The notes beneath the pieces are model-generated. The model saw nothing but the letters and a program-made list of their open reading frames with translations. It had not been told where the DNA came from and did no database searches. A DNA stretch of 64,000 bases from Pantoea sp. Ep11b (GTDB lineage Bacteria; Pseudomonadota; Gammaproteobacteria; Enterobacterales; Enterobacteriaceae): positions 682,001 to 746,000 of the forward strand of contig NZ_CP160631.1 in the NCBI RefSeq assembly GCF_040783975.1, given 5' to 3'. The translations under genes and the position numbers were made by a program. Positions 28,286 to 37,345 of the stretch are shown here, in pieces. Numbering within the stretch: position 1 is the stretch's first letter; each line of letters starts with the position of its first letter.

Positions 28286-29608
28286 ATGCGCTTTATCACG
28301 GCAACCGATAAAAATCTCTGGCGGCTTGCGCTGCCGATGATCCTTTCAAATATCACCGTGCCCCTGCTGGGCGTGGTCGATACCGCAGTTATTGGTCATC
28401 TCGACAGCCCTGTCTATCTTGGCGGGGTCGCGGTCGGGACCACCGTCACCAGTTTCCTCTTTATGCTGCTGCTTTTTTTGCGGATGAGTACCACCGGTCT
28501 CACGGCGCAGGCGCTGGGTGCGGGCGACAAAACGGCGCTGGCGCGGGCGCTGGTCCAGCCGCTGATCATTGCGCTGCTGGCCGGTGTGCTGTTTATCGTC
28601 TTACGCTATCCGATTATTCAGCTGGCAACGCAGCTGATCGGTGGCAGTCCCGAGGTCCTGGCGCAGGCTGCGCGGTTTATCCAAATCCGCTGGCTCAGCG
28701 CACCTGCCACGCTGGCAAATCTGGTGATCCTGGGCTGGCTGCTGGGCGTACAGTATGCGCGTGCGCCGGTGATCCTGCTGGTGGTGGGAAATCTGGTGAA
28801 TATCGTGCTCGATCTCTGGCTGGTCATGGGTCTGCACTGGGGTGTCGCGGGGGCGGCCACCGCCACGGCGCTGGCTGAGTACATCACGCTGGGCGTTGGC
28901 AGCATCATGGTCTGGCGGGTGCTGAAACTGCACGGCATCACGCCAGCCCTGCTGAAACAGAGCTGGCGCGGTGACAGTGCCCGGCTGCTGCGCCTCAACC
29001 GGGATATCATGCTACGATCCCTGATGCTGCAGCTCTGTTTCGCCTCGCTGACCGTACTGGGCGCACGGCTCGGCCCCGATGTGGTCGCTGTTAACGCCGT
29101 CTTACTGATGTTCATTACCTTCACCGCCTACGCACTCGATGGCTTCGCCTATGCGGTAGAGGCATTTGCGGGAGAGGCGCATGGCGCTAAAGATGGCCGT
29201 AAACTGCTGCGTGTCTGGCACTCCGCCTGTCGTCAGGCGGTGGCCGTCGCGCTGTTCTTCTCGCTGGTCTATGCGATCGCCGGTCCGCAGATCGTGACGC
29301 TGTTGACCTCGCTGACGTCGCTGCAACAGACCGCCGATCGCTACCTGGTCTGGCAGGTCATCATGCCGCTGGCGGGCGTCTGGTGTTACCTGCTGGATGG
29401 CATGTTTATCGGTGCCACACGCGGTCGCGAGATGCGTAACAGCATGGTAATGGCCGCCGCAGGCTACTTCCTGACGCTGCTGAGCGTTCCGCTGCTGGGT
29501 AATCATGGACTGTGGCTGGCGGTAACCGTTTTTCTGGCGCTGCGTGGCCTGACGCTCTGGCTCATCTGGCGCAGGCACTGGCGTCAGAACAGCTGGTTTG
29601 AAGCCTGA
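28286..29608 (+). CDS. dinF: MATE-family efflux protein DinF
   Basis: 440 residues, twelve predicted membrane helices. The N-terminus (ALPMILSNITVPLLGVVDTAVIGHLDSP) and the DGFAYAVEAFAGEA segment (~285) match DinF, including the conserved Asp residues of the N-lobe cation site. In E. coli it is co-transcribed with lexA and DNA-damage inducible. MATE proteins export cationic or oxidised compounds using Na+ or H+. Only 100 bp separates it from lexA. Confidence 0.95.
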   Translation: MRFITATDKNLWRLALPMILSNITVPLLGVVDTAVIGHLDSPVYLGGVAVGTTVTSFLFMLLLFLRMSTTGLTAQALGAGDKTALARALVQPLIIALLAGVLFIVLRYPIIQLATQLIGGSPEVLAQAARFIQIRWLSAPATLANLVILGWLLGVQYARAPVILLVVGNLVNIVLDLWLVMGLHWGVAGAATATALAEYITLGVGSIMVWRVLKLHGITPALLKQSWRGDSARLLRLNRDIMLRSLMLQLCFASLTVLGARLGPDVVAVNAVLLMFITFTAYALDGFAYAVEAFAGEAHGAKDGRKLLRVWHSACRQAVAVALFFSLVYAIAGPQIVTLLTSLTSLQQTADRYLVWQVIMPLAGVWCYLLDGMFIGATRGREMRNSMVMAAAGYFLTLLSVPLLGNHGLWLAVTVFLALRGLTLWLIWRRHWRQNSWFEA

Positions 29609-29768
29609 TTCAGCCAGGCTGGCAGAAGGGTACAGATTATTCTGTATTATTCTTCATTCTTGAATATGGCGACTACAATTAACTCTATACGGCGCTGTTA
29701 AGCAGCGATTTGTATCGAAGTTATGGCGAGTAGCCAGATAATTAAACCCCGAGGATTGGAGGTCTGCC

Positions 29769-29981
29769 ATGAATAAAGACGAAGCGAGCGGCAACTGGAA
29801 GCAGTTCAAAGGCAAGATGAAAGAGAAATGGGGCAAGCTGACCGACGACGATATGCAGGTGATCGAAGGCAAACGCGACCAGCTGGTGGGCAAAATTCAG
29901 GAGCGTTACGGCTATGCGAAAGATGAAGCAGAGCGCGAAGTAACAGACTGGGAAACCCACAACAAAGATCATCGCTGGTAA
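29769..29981 (+). CDS. yjbJ: CsbD-family stress protein YjbJ
   Basis: 70 residues, strongly hydrophilic and helical (WKQFKGKMKEKWGKLTDDD, KRDQLVGKIQERYGY). One of the most abundant small proteins of E. coli in stationary phase and osmotic stress; molecular role unknown. GAGGATTGGAGG gives a strong ribosome site. It converges with zur. Confidence 0.94.
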   Translation: MNKDEASGNWKQFKGKMKEKWGKLTDDDMQVIEGKRDQLVGKIQERYGYAKDEAEREVTDWETHNKDHRW

Positions 29982-29991
29982 TCGAGCCCCT

Positions 29992-30015
29992 GTTCCGGTG
30001 AGCCTTCACCGGAAC
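29992..30015. terminator. Hairpin between yjbJ and zur
   Basis: GTTCCGGTGA-GCCT-TCACCGGAAC is a perfect 10-bp stem between the two stop codons; T-runs are weak on either side. Confidence 0.5.
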
Positions 30016-30034
30016 CGCTTTCAGGCGTTACAGC

Positions 30035-30556
30035 CTATCCCCGTTTTCCCCGTTTTTTTCCCTCCTCCTGATGATCATGTTCGCAGCTATCATGATGCGT
30101 ACAGGCCGCCACTTCCGCACAGTTTTCACATAACCCATGCGCCTCGATCACGCTATGGCGCAGAGCAAACTGCGCTTCGCCCGCCAGCGTCGCAATTATG
30201 GTCTCCACGCCCTGCGCCTGTTTTTCCGAGACGGCAGCACAGCGATCGCAGACCAGCATCACCGAGGTATGCGCCGGGGCTTCAAAATGGTGGCACATAA
30301 CATAGCTATTGTTGGACTCCACCCGATGGATGAAGCCCTGCTCCAGCAGGAAATCGAGCGCCCGATAGACCGTGGGCGGTTTGGCCTGAGGTTCACTGAC
30401 CCGCAACTGGTCCAGCAGATCGTAGGCGCTGATAGAGCCAGGCTGTTCGGCCATCAGGCGCAGCACTTCAGCGCGCTGCGACGTCAGACGCACACCGCGT
30501 TGCAGGCACATTTTTTCGGCCTGGGTCAAAATTTGCTGCGACGTCATGGTTGTCAT
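30035..30556 (-). CDS. zur: Zinc uptake regulator Zur
   Basis: 173 residues of the Fur family. N-terminal winged helix (~10-85; KPPTVYRALDFLLEQGF) and a C-terminal metal domain with the Cys pairs CDRC (~100) and CENC plus CTHHDSCEHDH near the tail for structural and sensing zinc. With zinc it represses znuABC and other zinc genes. GGAG precedes the first ATG at good spacing. A Zur-like box lies 20 bp before the start. Confidence 0.95.
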   Translation of the reverse strand: MTTMTSQQILTQAEKMCLQRGVRLTSQRAEVLRLMAEQPGSISAYDLLDQLRVSEPQAKPPTVYRALDFLLEQGFIHRVESNNSYVMCHHFEAPAHTSVMLVCDRCAAVSEKQAQGVETIIATLAGEAQFALRHSVIEAHGLCENCAEVAACTHHDSCEHDHQEEGKKRGKRG

Positions 30557-30576
30557 GAAAATTCTCCGCTGGATGA

Positions 30577-30599
30577 GTGATGTTATTTTATCACAATTG
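30577..30599 (-). promoter_or_regulatory. Zur-like box at the zur promoter
   Basis: The core ATGTTATTTTATCACA differs at two positions from the E. coli znu operator core ATGTTATAATATCACA. GTGAT and ATCAC also form an inverted repeat. The position close to the zur start suggests autoregulation. Confidence 0.55.
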
Positions 30600-31004
30600 G
30601 CGGCGGGGTGCTGAAGTGGCTTCTGGCTTAAAAAAACAGCATTAATTGCCTGTTAAAACAGCATATTCAGCGTTTCAGCCCGCTTTTTTAACCTTAGTGA
30701 GGACAAATCAGATCCATTCCGAATCGACCGTCAGAGGATTTCAGGGGCAATTTGCTTTGCATCTCACGGAGTTAAGAAGTAATGTTCAGAAAGACTTAAG
30801 CAACGGCTGGTATTTTTGGTAATTCCCCGGCTCGGTCTGAACAATCACAACAAATTTTTGGTTGGAAAACGTCCAATCACTTGAATTAAGGCACTGTTTC
30901 CTTTGAATTCACAGCAACGACGCGTTAGCCAGCATTCACAATACGGCTAACAAATTATTCAGTCATTGAATGTGTTAATGACAATTTCAGGTGATGGCAG
31001 GCAA
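30600..31004. other. zur to TraF_2-like gene intergenic region
   Basis: About 400 bp without a gene. It holds a short inverted repeat TTGGA-AAACG-TCCAA at 30862-30876, possibly an operator for the downstream gene, and two copies of AACAGCAT near 30636 and 30656. Otherwise AT-rich with no feature I can name. Confidence 0.4.
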
Positions 31005-32255
31005 ATGGTGAAAAAATCCGCTCAACGTCCGGCGCTGAAGTACTCCGCTGCGGCGACCGCGCTTTTCCTTTCTTCTTCCGCCATGGCGGCAGGGACCTGG
31101 TACGATGCACGTAATGACGCCATGGGTGGCACCGGCGTCGCTTCTTCTCTGTATGGATCTGCGGTGCTGGCAAACCCGGCATTGATGACGCGTGCTAAAA
31201 CCGACGATAACGTCAGCATTATTTTTCCGTCAGCCGGTGTTCAGGTCACTGACAAAGATGACCTGATTAACAAGGTCGATGATATTACCGCGACCGTGGA
31301 TCGTTACCGCTCAGTGCTGGGTAACTTTACGCCGGCAGACTATTTCCGTGGCTATCCTGAACTGCGTGCTGCCTCTGGTGATGTGGCCAACAGGCTGAGC
31401 GATTTGCGCGGTGATAAAGCCAATGGCTCGGCGGGTGTTGCCGTCGCCGTGACGGTGCCGAATGAGACGCTGCCTTTCGCGTTTATCACCAAAGCCTACG
31501 GTACGGCGCACGTTCGCGCTAATGTCGAGCAGGGTGATATCGACTATCTGCGCGGCGTGGCTAACGGCACGATACTGCCGCGTCAGGGCGACCAGAACAA
31601 CCTTCGCTCCAGCGCCAATGGTTTAGCGGCCCTCGTCACCGATTATGGTGTGGCGGTCGCGCATGAGTTCACCATCGCCGGTCAGCCGGTGTCGGTGGGC
31701 GTTACGCCGAAAGTGCAGAAAACCTGGCTCTATAACTACACCGCCAGCATCTATAACTACGACAAGAACGACATCAACAACAGCCAGTATCGCAGCACGG
31801 ATACCGGGTTTAACGTCGATGCCGGTCTGGCGACGACCTTTGCGGAGAACTGGACGCTGGGCGTCACCGGTCAGAACCTGGTGTCGCGCGATCTGCAGAC
31901 CCGCGAGGTCAACGGTTATCGCGACACCTATCAGATTCGCCCGCTGGTCACTACCGGCCTGGCCTGGGATAAGGGGCCGTTTACCGTGACGGGCGATGTG
32001 GATCTGACGGAGACGAAACGCTTTAAAAGCCAGGGCAGCAGCCAGTATGCGGCTGTGGGTGCGGAGTACCGCGTTCTCGACTGGCTGCAGCTGCGTGCCG
32101 GTTATCGTGCGGATATGCGGTCCAACGATGAGAATGTCGCTACCGCCGGTTTTGGTCTCTCGCCGTTTAACAAAGCCGTCCATCTGGATCTGGCCGGATC
32201 GGTGGGCGCGAACAACACCTGGGGCGCAATGGTACAGCTGGGCTTCAACTTCTAA
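31005..32255 (+). CDS. TraF_2-type outer-membrane beta-barrel protein
   Basis: 416 residues. I chose the ATG at 31005 because it opens a clean signal peptide (positive MVKKSAQRPALK, hydrophobic core, cleavage near AMA). The mature protein has alternating strands and ends in Phe, as outer-membrane barrels do. The opening AGTWYDARNDAMGGTGVASS and many porin-like turns fit the family often labelled conjugal transfer protein TraF (TraF_2), which is unrelated in role to the thioredoxin-like TraF of the F plasmid. It is not near any conjugation gene. Function unknown; it lies between zur and dusA, which are close together in E. coli. Confidence 0.72.
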   Translation: MVKKSAQRPALKYSAAATALFLSSSAMAAGTWYDARNDAMGGTGVASSLYGSAVLANPALMTRAKTDDNVSIIFPSAGVQVTDKDDLINKVDDITATVDRYRSVLGNFTPADYFRGYPELRAASGDVANRLSDLRGDKANGSAGVAVAVTVPNETLPFAFITKAYGTAHVRANVEQGDIDYLRGVANGTILPRQGDQNNLRSSANGLAALVTDYGVAVAHEFTIAGQPVSVGVTPKVQKTWLYNYTASIYNYDKNDINNSQYRSTDTGFNVDAGLATTFAENWTLGVTGQNLVSRDLQTREVNGYRDTYQIRPLVTTGLAWDKGPFTVTGDVDLTETKRFKSQGSSQYAAVGAEYRVLDWLQLRAGYRADMRSNDENVATAGFGLSPFNKAVHLDLAGSVGANNTWGAMVQLGFNF

Positions 32256-32277
32256 GCGCGTTATTCAGGCGGTCCGG

Positions 32278-32304
32278 GGCGGGGCGATGCACTATCGCCC
32301 CGCC
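32278..32304 (+). terminator. Hairpin after the TraF_2-like gene
   Basis: GCGGGGCGAT-GCACT-ATCGCCCCGC stem followed by CTTGTGTT; a likely terminator with a weak T-run. Confidence 0.55.
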
Positions 32305-32360
32305 TTGTGTTATCCTTGCACAGAATTCCATCACCTTAATTACCGGATTGCCTGTACTTC

Positions 32361-33353
32361 ATGCCTGAATTTTCTTCGCAACGCTTCTCTGTCGCGCCGA
32401 TGCTCGACTGGACCGATCGCCACTGTCGCTATTTCCATCGTCAGCTGACGGCTGATACGCTGCTCTACACCGAAATGGTGACCACCGGCGCCATCATTCA
32501 TGGCAAAGGGGATTACCTGGCTTACAGCGAGGCCGAACATCCGGTTGCGTTGCAGCTGGGCGGCAGCGATCCGGCGGCGCTGGCGCACTGTGCGAAGCTG
32601 GCAGAACAGCGCGGCTACGATGAAGTGAACCTGAATGTCGGTTGTCCCTCTGATCGGGTACAGAATGGCCGTTTCGGTGCCTGTCTGATGGCCGAGGCAA
32701 ATCTGGTCGCCGATGCGGTCAAAGCAATGCGCGACGTAGTATCGATTCCGGTCACCGTCAAAACCCGCATTGGTATTGATGAGCTAGACAGCTATGCGTT
32801 CCTGACCGATTTCATCGGCACGGTCGCGGGGCGCGGCGAGTGCGACACCTTTATTATTCATGCGCGTAAAGCCTGGCTCTCCGGTCTCAGCCCCAAAGAG
32901 AACCGCGAGATCCCGCCGCTGGATTATCCGCGCGTCTGGCAGCTGAAACGCGATTTCCCGCATCTGACCATCGCCCTGAATGGCGGCGTGAAAACGCTGG
33001 AAGAGGCGCAGAACCATCTGCAGCACCTCGACGGCGTAATGATGGGCCGCGAAGCCTATCAGAACCCCGGTATTCTGGCGCAGGTCGATCGGACCTTATT
33101 TGGTCGTCAGCAGCCGGCGGTAAATCCGGTTGAGGTGGTGCGTGCCATGTACCCTTATATTGAAGCGGAGCTGGCGAAGGGCACCTATCTCGGCCACATT
33201 ACGCGCCATATGCTGGGCCTGTTCCAGGGCATTCCGGGCGCGCGCCAGTGGCGTCGCCATCTGAGCGAAAATGCCCATAAGCCGGGCGCGGACGTGCGTG
33301 TGCTGGATGCGGCGCTGTCGCTGGTCGCTGATAAAATCCCGCAGGAAGCCTGA
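32361..33353 (+). CDS. dusA: tRNA-dihydrouridine synthase A
   Basis: 330 residues, FMN TIM barrel. Reduces uridines 20/20a in the tRNA D-loop. [14 protein letters not shown] near the start, the catalytic Cys in [19 protein letters not shown] (~93-111), and FMN-binding segments VKTRIGID and [10 protein letters not shown] are intact. No clear ribosome site precedes the ATG, but the N-terminus aligns with the family core. It normally lies next to zur; here one gene intervenes. Confidence 0.96.
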   Translation: MPEFSSQRFSVAPMLDWTDRHCRYFHRQLTADTLLYTEMVTTGAIIHGKGDYLAYSEAEHPVALQLGGSDPAALAHCAKLAEQRGYDEVNLNVGCPSDRVQNGRFGACLMAEANLVADAVKAMRDVVSIPVTVKTRIGIDELDSYAFLTDFIGTVAGRGECDTFIIHARKAWLSGLSPKENREIPPLDYPRVWQLKRDFPHLTIALNGGVKTLEEAQNHLQHLDGVMMGREAYQNPGILAQVDRTLFGRQQPAVNPVEVVRAMYPYIEAELAKGTYLGHITRHMLGLFQGIPGARQWRRHLSENAHKPGADVRVLDAALSLVADKIPQEA

Positions 33354-33370
33354 TTTTCTTTTTTAACGTT

Positions 33371-33399
33371 AAAAACCAGCCGTGAGGCTGGTTTTTTTT
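33371..33399 (+). terminator. dusA terminator
   Basis: AAAAACCAGCC-GTGA-GGCTGGTTTTTTT directly after dusA. Confidence 0.92.
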
Positions 33400-33478
33400 A
33401 CGCCATAATCTGGTTTTTCTCACCAGGTCACAGGCACGAACCGGCCGTTTAATGTTGTAAAAACAGCAGGTTATCTGT

Positions 33479-33494
33479 TGGCACGCTTTTTGTA
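33479..33494 (+). promoter_or_regulatory. Sigma-54 promoter of pspG
   Basis: TGGCAC-GCTTT-TTGTA fits the -24/-12 consensus TGGCAC-N5-TTGCA with one mismatch, 37 bp before the pspG start. E. coli pspG is transcribed by sigma-54 with PspF. Confidence 0.82.
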
Positions 33495-33531
33495 ATATCT
33501 ATAACAATGAATATCAAAAAGGAGTGCTGAC

Positions 33532-33798
33532 GTGGAAATTTTATTCGTATTGGGTTTTTTCCTGATGCTGTTGCTGACCGGCGTTTCGCTGGTGGGCGTG
33601 CTGGCGGCACTGGGGGTAGCGACCATCGTAATGTTTGTCGGTGGACTGCTCGCACTTGTTATTAAAGTGTTACCGTGGCTGGTGCTGGCGGTGATAGCCG
33701 TCTGGCTGCATCGGACTTTTTTTGGCGACAGCGATGCACGAGCGCGTCGCAACCTGCGGCGCAAGATCAACAGGTTAGACCGAAAAAGCTGGCGCTAA
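33532..33798 (+). CDS. pspG: Phage-shock protein PspG
   Basis: 88 residues from a GTG with AAGGAG before it. Two hydrophobic segments (LFVLGFFLMLLLTGVSLVGV and LLALVIKVLPWLVLAVIAVWL) match E. coli PspG (80 residues); the basic tail differs and is longer. An inner-membrane effector of the envelope stress response that protects proton motive force. Its own sigma-54 promoter is visible upstream. Confidence 0.9.
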   Translation: MEILFVLGFFLMLLLTGVSLVGVLAALGVATIVMFVGGLLALVIKVLPWLVLAVIAVWLHRTFFGDSDARARRNLRRKINRLDRKSWR

Positions 33799-33965
33799 AT
33801 GCGGTAAAGATCACAGAGTGAAAGATTGATTAGCGCGGATCTGCAATTAAACATATTTTTTACTTATGTTTTCTGGCAGGATGCTGTCGTCAGTTCGATG
33901 TGCCATCGACCCGACACGAATTCATCGCCGCTGTCCCTACACCAGCGCGAACTAAAAAGAAAAAA

Positions 33966-33998
33966 AGAAGAGGGCTTCCTGCGGGAAGCCCTTTTTGT
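33966..33998. terminator. Bidirectional terminator between pspG and qorA
   Basis: AGGGCTTCC-TGCG-GGAAGCCC flanked by an A-tract on the left and TTTTT on the right; can serve qorA on the minus strand and pspG on the plus. Confidence 0.88.
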
Positions 33999-34007
33999 TG
34001 CTGACGC

Positions 34008-34991
34008 TTACGGAATTAACAGGCAGGAGCCCTGCGTGGCACGGCTCTCCAGCATCTGATGCGCCCTGCTGGCCTCTTTAAGCGCAAACTTCTGCTGCGC
34101 GGGAACGTCCACCTGAATCGCGCCGCTGGCCAGCAGCGAGAACAGCTCGGCGCTGGCGGTTTCCAGCTCCTGACGGTTGGTGATGTAGCCAAACAGCGAA
34201 GGACGGGTCACAAACAGCGATCCTTTCTTATTCAGGATGCCAAGATCAATGCCGGTCACGGGCCCGGAGGCGTTACCAAAGCTGACCAGCAGGCCATGAC
34301 GACGCAGCGAGTCCAGCGACGCTTCCCATGTATCTTTACCGACGGAGTCATAGACCACCGCCACTTTTTTTCCCTCTGTCAGTTCGCTGACGCGCTGCGC
34401 AATGTCCTCTTCGCGGTAGTTAATGGTCGCCCAGGCACCGGCCTGTTTCGCCAGTGCGGCTTTCTCCGCAGAACCCACCGTGCCGATCAGGTGCGCGCCC
34501 AGTGCTTTGGCCCACTGGCAGGCGATCAGTCCGACGCCGCCTGCCGCAGCGTGAAACAGAAAGGTTTCTCCGGCGCTGATTTTATGGGTCTGGCGAAGCA
34601 GATATTGCGTGGTCAGCCCTTTCAGATAGCTGGCTGCGCCCTGTTCAAAGCTGATCGCCTCCGGGAGATGCATCAGGCGATCTTCTGCCACATTGTGTAC
34701 TTCGCTGTAGGCGCCCAGGGATGCCAGGCAGTAGACCACGCGGTCGCCGGGCTTAAACAGCGTAACGCCCCGGCCGACCCGGGAAACCACGCCTGCGGCT
34801 TCCGTCCCCAGGCCAGAAGGAAAGGCGGCCACCGGATAGAGGCCGCTGCGCACATAGGTATCGATGTAGTTGATGCCGATAGCGCGATGCTCTACCTGAA
34901 CTTCCTGTTCCGCAGGCTCAGCAGGTTCAAAATCTGTCCACTCTAAAACGTCCGGTCCGCCGTGCGCACTGAACTGAATACGCTTTGCCAT
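34008..34991 (-). CDS. qorA: NADPH:quinone oxidoreductase QorA
   Basis: 327 residues, E. coli length, from the ATG at 34991 (MAKRIQFSAHGG). Zinc-less medium-chain dehydrogenase with the NADPH-binding AAAGGVGLIACQWAKALGA (~146-164). Reduces quinones by one electron at a time. Divergent from dnaB across 96 bp. Confidence 0.95.
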   Translation of the reverse strand: MAKRIQFSAHGGPDVLEWTDFEPAEPAEQEVQVEHRAIGINYIDTYVRSGLYPVAAFPSGLGTEAAGVVSRVGRGVTLFKPGDRVVYCLASLGAYSEVHNVAEDRLMHLPEAISFEQGAASYLKGLTTQYLLRQTHKISAGETFLFHAAAGGVGLIACQWAKALGAHLIGTVGSAEKAALAKQAGAWATINYREEDIAQRVSELTEGKKVAVVYDSVGKDTWEASLDSLRRHGLLVSFGNASGPVTGIDLGILNKKGSLFVTRPSLFGYITNRQELETASAELFSLLASGAIQVDVPAQQKFALKEASRAHQMLESRATQGSCLLIP

Positions 34992-35087
34992 TCTGACTCC
35001 TGTGATTGTTTCATCATGAGGGTGAGGCACGCCCCTCAACTAAGGTATACTTGCGCGTCCCCACAGAAGATCGGTAATGCATTCACT

Positions 35088-36494
35088 ATGGCAGGAAATA
35101 AACCCACCAACAAATCGAACGAAACGCAGGATCGCCAGCTCGCAGGCGTGAAAATGCCCCCGCATTCGCTGGAAGCGGAGCAGTCTGTGCTGGGTGGGTT
35201 GATGCTGGATAACGAGCGCTGGGATAACGTCTCTGAGCGCGTCGTCGCGAATGATTTTTTCAACCGTTCGCATCGGCTGATTTTTTCAGAGATGCAGCGG
35301 CTGCTGGAAAACAGCAAACCCATTGACCTGATTACACTCTCTGAATCGCTGGAAACCCGTGGCGAACTGGAGATGGCGGGCGGCTTCGCCTATCTGGCTG
35401 AACTGGCTAAAAATACGCCGAGCGCAGCCAACATTGGCGCCTATGCCGATATCGTGCGCGAACGTGCGGTGGTGCGCGAGATGATCTCCGTTGCCAATCA
35501 GATCGCCGATGCCGGTTACGATCCACAGGGACGCAACAGTGAGGAGCTGCTCGACTTTGCGGAGTCGAACGTCTTTAAGATTGCGGAAGCGCGCGCAGAT
35601 AAAGACGCGGGCCCGAAAAATATCGAGCAGATTCTGGAATCAACCGTTACCCGAATCGAATCGCTTTATCAGACGCCGCACGACGGCGTCACCGGTGTCG
35701 ATACGGGTTATCAGGATCTGAATAAAAAGACGGCGGGCCTGCAGGGTTCTGACCTGATTATTATCGCTGCCCGTCCGTCGATGGGCAAAACCACCTTTGC
35801 GATGAACCTGTGCGAAAACGCCGCCATGCTGCAGGATAAGCCGGTGCTGATCTTCAGCCTGGAGATGCCCAGCGAACAGATCATGATGCGTATGCTGGCG
35901 TCACTCTCCCGCGTCGATCAGACCCGCATCCGAACCGGCCAGCTCGATGACGAGGACTGGGCACGTATCTCCGGCACCATGGGCATCCTGCTGGAGAAGA
36001 AGAATATGTACATCGACGACTCTTCCGGCCTGACGCCTACCGAAGTGCGCTCCCGTGCCCGGCGCATCTACCGTGAAAACGGCGGTTTAAGCCTGATCAT
36101 GATCGACTACCTGCAGCTGATGCGCGTGCCTTCGCTGTCGGACAACCGAACGCTGGAAATTGCGGAGATCTCCCGCTCGCTGAAGGCGCTGGCGAAAGAG
36201 CTGAACGTGCCGGTTGTGGCGCTGTCGCAGCTTAACCGCTCCCTTGAGCAGCGAGCCGACAAGCGTCCGGTCAACTCGGATCTGCGTGAATCGGGCTCGA
36301 TCGAACAGGATGCGGATTTGATCATGTTTATCTATCGCGATGAGGTTTATCACGAAAACAGCGATCTTAAAGGGATCGCCGAGATTATCCTGGGTAAACA
36401 GCGTAACGGCCCGATCGGCACGGTGCGGCTGACCTTTAACGGCCAGTGGTCGCGCTTTGATAACTATGCAGGCCCGCAGTACGACGACGAATAA
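35088..36494 (+). CDS. dnaB: Replicative DNA helicase DnaB
   Basis: 468 residues. Unwinds DNA at the fork as a hexamer. N-terminal primase-interacting domain (~25-170), then the RecA-like motor with Walker A ARPSMGKTTFA (~230), Walker B LIMIDYLQLM (~335) and the arginine-finger region QRNGPIGTVRLTF near the end. The ATG at 35088 gives the conserved MAGNKP start; a longer open frame upstream lies in the promoter region. No intein interrupts it. In E. coli alr follows; here it does not. Confidence 0.98.
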   Translation: MAGNKPTNKSNETQDRQLAGVKMPPHSLEAEQSVLGGLMLDNERWDNVSERVVANDFFNRSHRLIFSEMQRLLENSKPIDLITLSESLETRGELEMAGGFAYLAELAKNTPSAANIGAYADIVRERAVVREMISVANQIADAGYDPQGRNSEELLDFAESNVFKIAEARADKDAGPKNIEQILESTVTRIESLYQTPHDGVTGVDTGYQDLNKKTAGLQGSDLIIIAARPSMGKTTFAMNLCENAAMLQDKPVLIFSLEMPSEQIMMRMLASLSRVDQTRIRTGQLDDEDWARISGTMGILLEKKNMYIDDSSGLTPTEVRSRARRIYRENGGLSLIMIDYLQLMRVPSLSDNRTLEIAEISRSLKALAKELNVPVVALSQLNRSLEQRADKRPVNSDLRESGSIEQDADLIMFIYRDEVYHENSDLKGIAEIILGKQRNGPIGTVRLTFNGQWSRFDNYAGPQYDDE

Positions 36495-36506
36495 TCTCCG
36501 CACCGG

Positions 36507-36535
36507 GCTGTCATGCACGATCTGTGCATGACAGC
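36507..36535 (+). terminator. dnaB hairpin
   Basis: GCTGTCATGCAC-GATCT-GTGCATGACAGC is a perfect 12-bp stem right after dnaB. No T-run follows. Confidence 0.45.
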
Positions 36536-36623
36536 TCCCATCATCAGAAAATAGTGTTGGACAACCTCTCGGGTTATCGGGTTATCTGTAACAAAGCGAC
36601 GACCATTACGCTGTGGAAACGGA

Positions 36624-37103
36624 ATGACTCACGTAGACGATTACGACCTTAAAATCCTGACTTTATTACAATCCAACGGCCGTCTGACCAATCAGGAACT
36701 GAGCGATCTGGTCGGGCTTTCGGCCTCACAATGCTCCCGCCGCCGTATTAATCTGGAACAGGCGAATCTGATCCTGGGCTATCACGCCCGGCTCTCACCC
36801 GATGCGATTGGGCTGGGCATGGTAGGACTGATAGAGGTGCGCCTGATTAACCATACTGCAGAGTATGTCGAGAGTTTTCACCGCATGGTGGAGCAGGAGC
36901 AGGCAATCGTCGATGCTTACAAAACTACCGGGGATGCAGACTATCTGCTTAAAGTGGCTGTGGCCGATCTCAACGCCCTGAGTGCCTTAATCAGTCAGTT
37001 AGTGGCCGGTCATCAGAGCGTATCTCATGTGAAAACGTCAGTGGTGCTGGGCCGCATGAAAGAGAACGGGCTGATGATGATGCCTGAGAGCAGAACGCGC
37101 TAA
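36624..37103 (+). CDS. Lrp/AsnC-family transcriptional regulator
   Basis: 159 residues. Helix-turn-helix ~5-55 (GRLTNQELSDLVGLSASQCSRRR) and an Asn/Lrp ligand-binding RAM domain ~65-150. Family members sense amino acids and form octamers. It replaces alr after dnaB and is followed on the same strand by a YitT-like membrane protein and tyrB, so an amino-acid-related role is plausible. The specific effector is unknown. Confidence 0.85.
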   Translation: MTHVDDYDLKILTLLQSNGRLTNQELSDLVGLSASQCSRRRINLEQANLILGYHARLSPDAIGLGMVGLIEVRLINHTAEYVESFHRMVEQEQAIVDAYKTTGDADYLLKVAVADLNALSALISQLVAGHQSVSHVKTSVVLGRMKENGLMMMPESRTR

Positions 37104-37237
37104 AAAGGTGCGCGCTGTGCGCTTTTGGTGCACACTGGCGGTAAAGCATGCAAACAATGCGCATCGTAACGGGGTTTTACGCAAGATATGACGGAAGCAG
37201 GCGTCATTCATGCAAAAATTTCTGTCCTGAAGTATCA

Positions 37238-37258
37238 GCGATATCAATGAGATATCGC
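37238..37258. promoter_or_regulatory. Inverted repeat before the YitT-like gene
   Basis: GCGATATC-AATGA-GATATCGC is a perfect 8-bp inverted repeat in the 242-bp gap between the AsnC-type regulator and the membrane-protein gene, ~88 bp before the latter. A candidate operator for that regulator; inferred from position only. Confidence 0.4.
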
Positions 37259-37345
37259 GCGCTTCCGTGCAGCCGCCGGTGAGCGCGGTGACGATGGTGC
37301 GTTTTTTGCATTTGAACCGCATCCTTTGCACTGAGAAACCCCCCC

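Noticed and set aside
31005..32255. Conjugation gene traF as sign of a plasmid or integrative element
   Set aside because: No other transfer, relaxase or integrase genes in the window; the protein is a barrel of the TraF_2 type.
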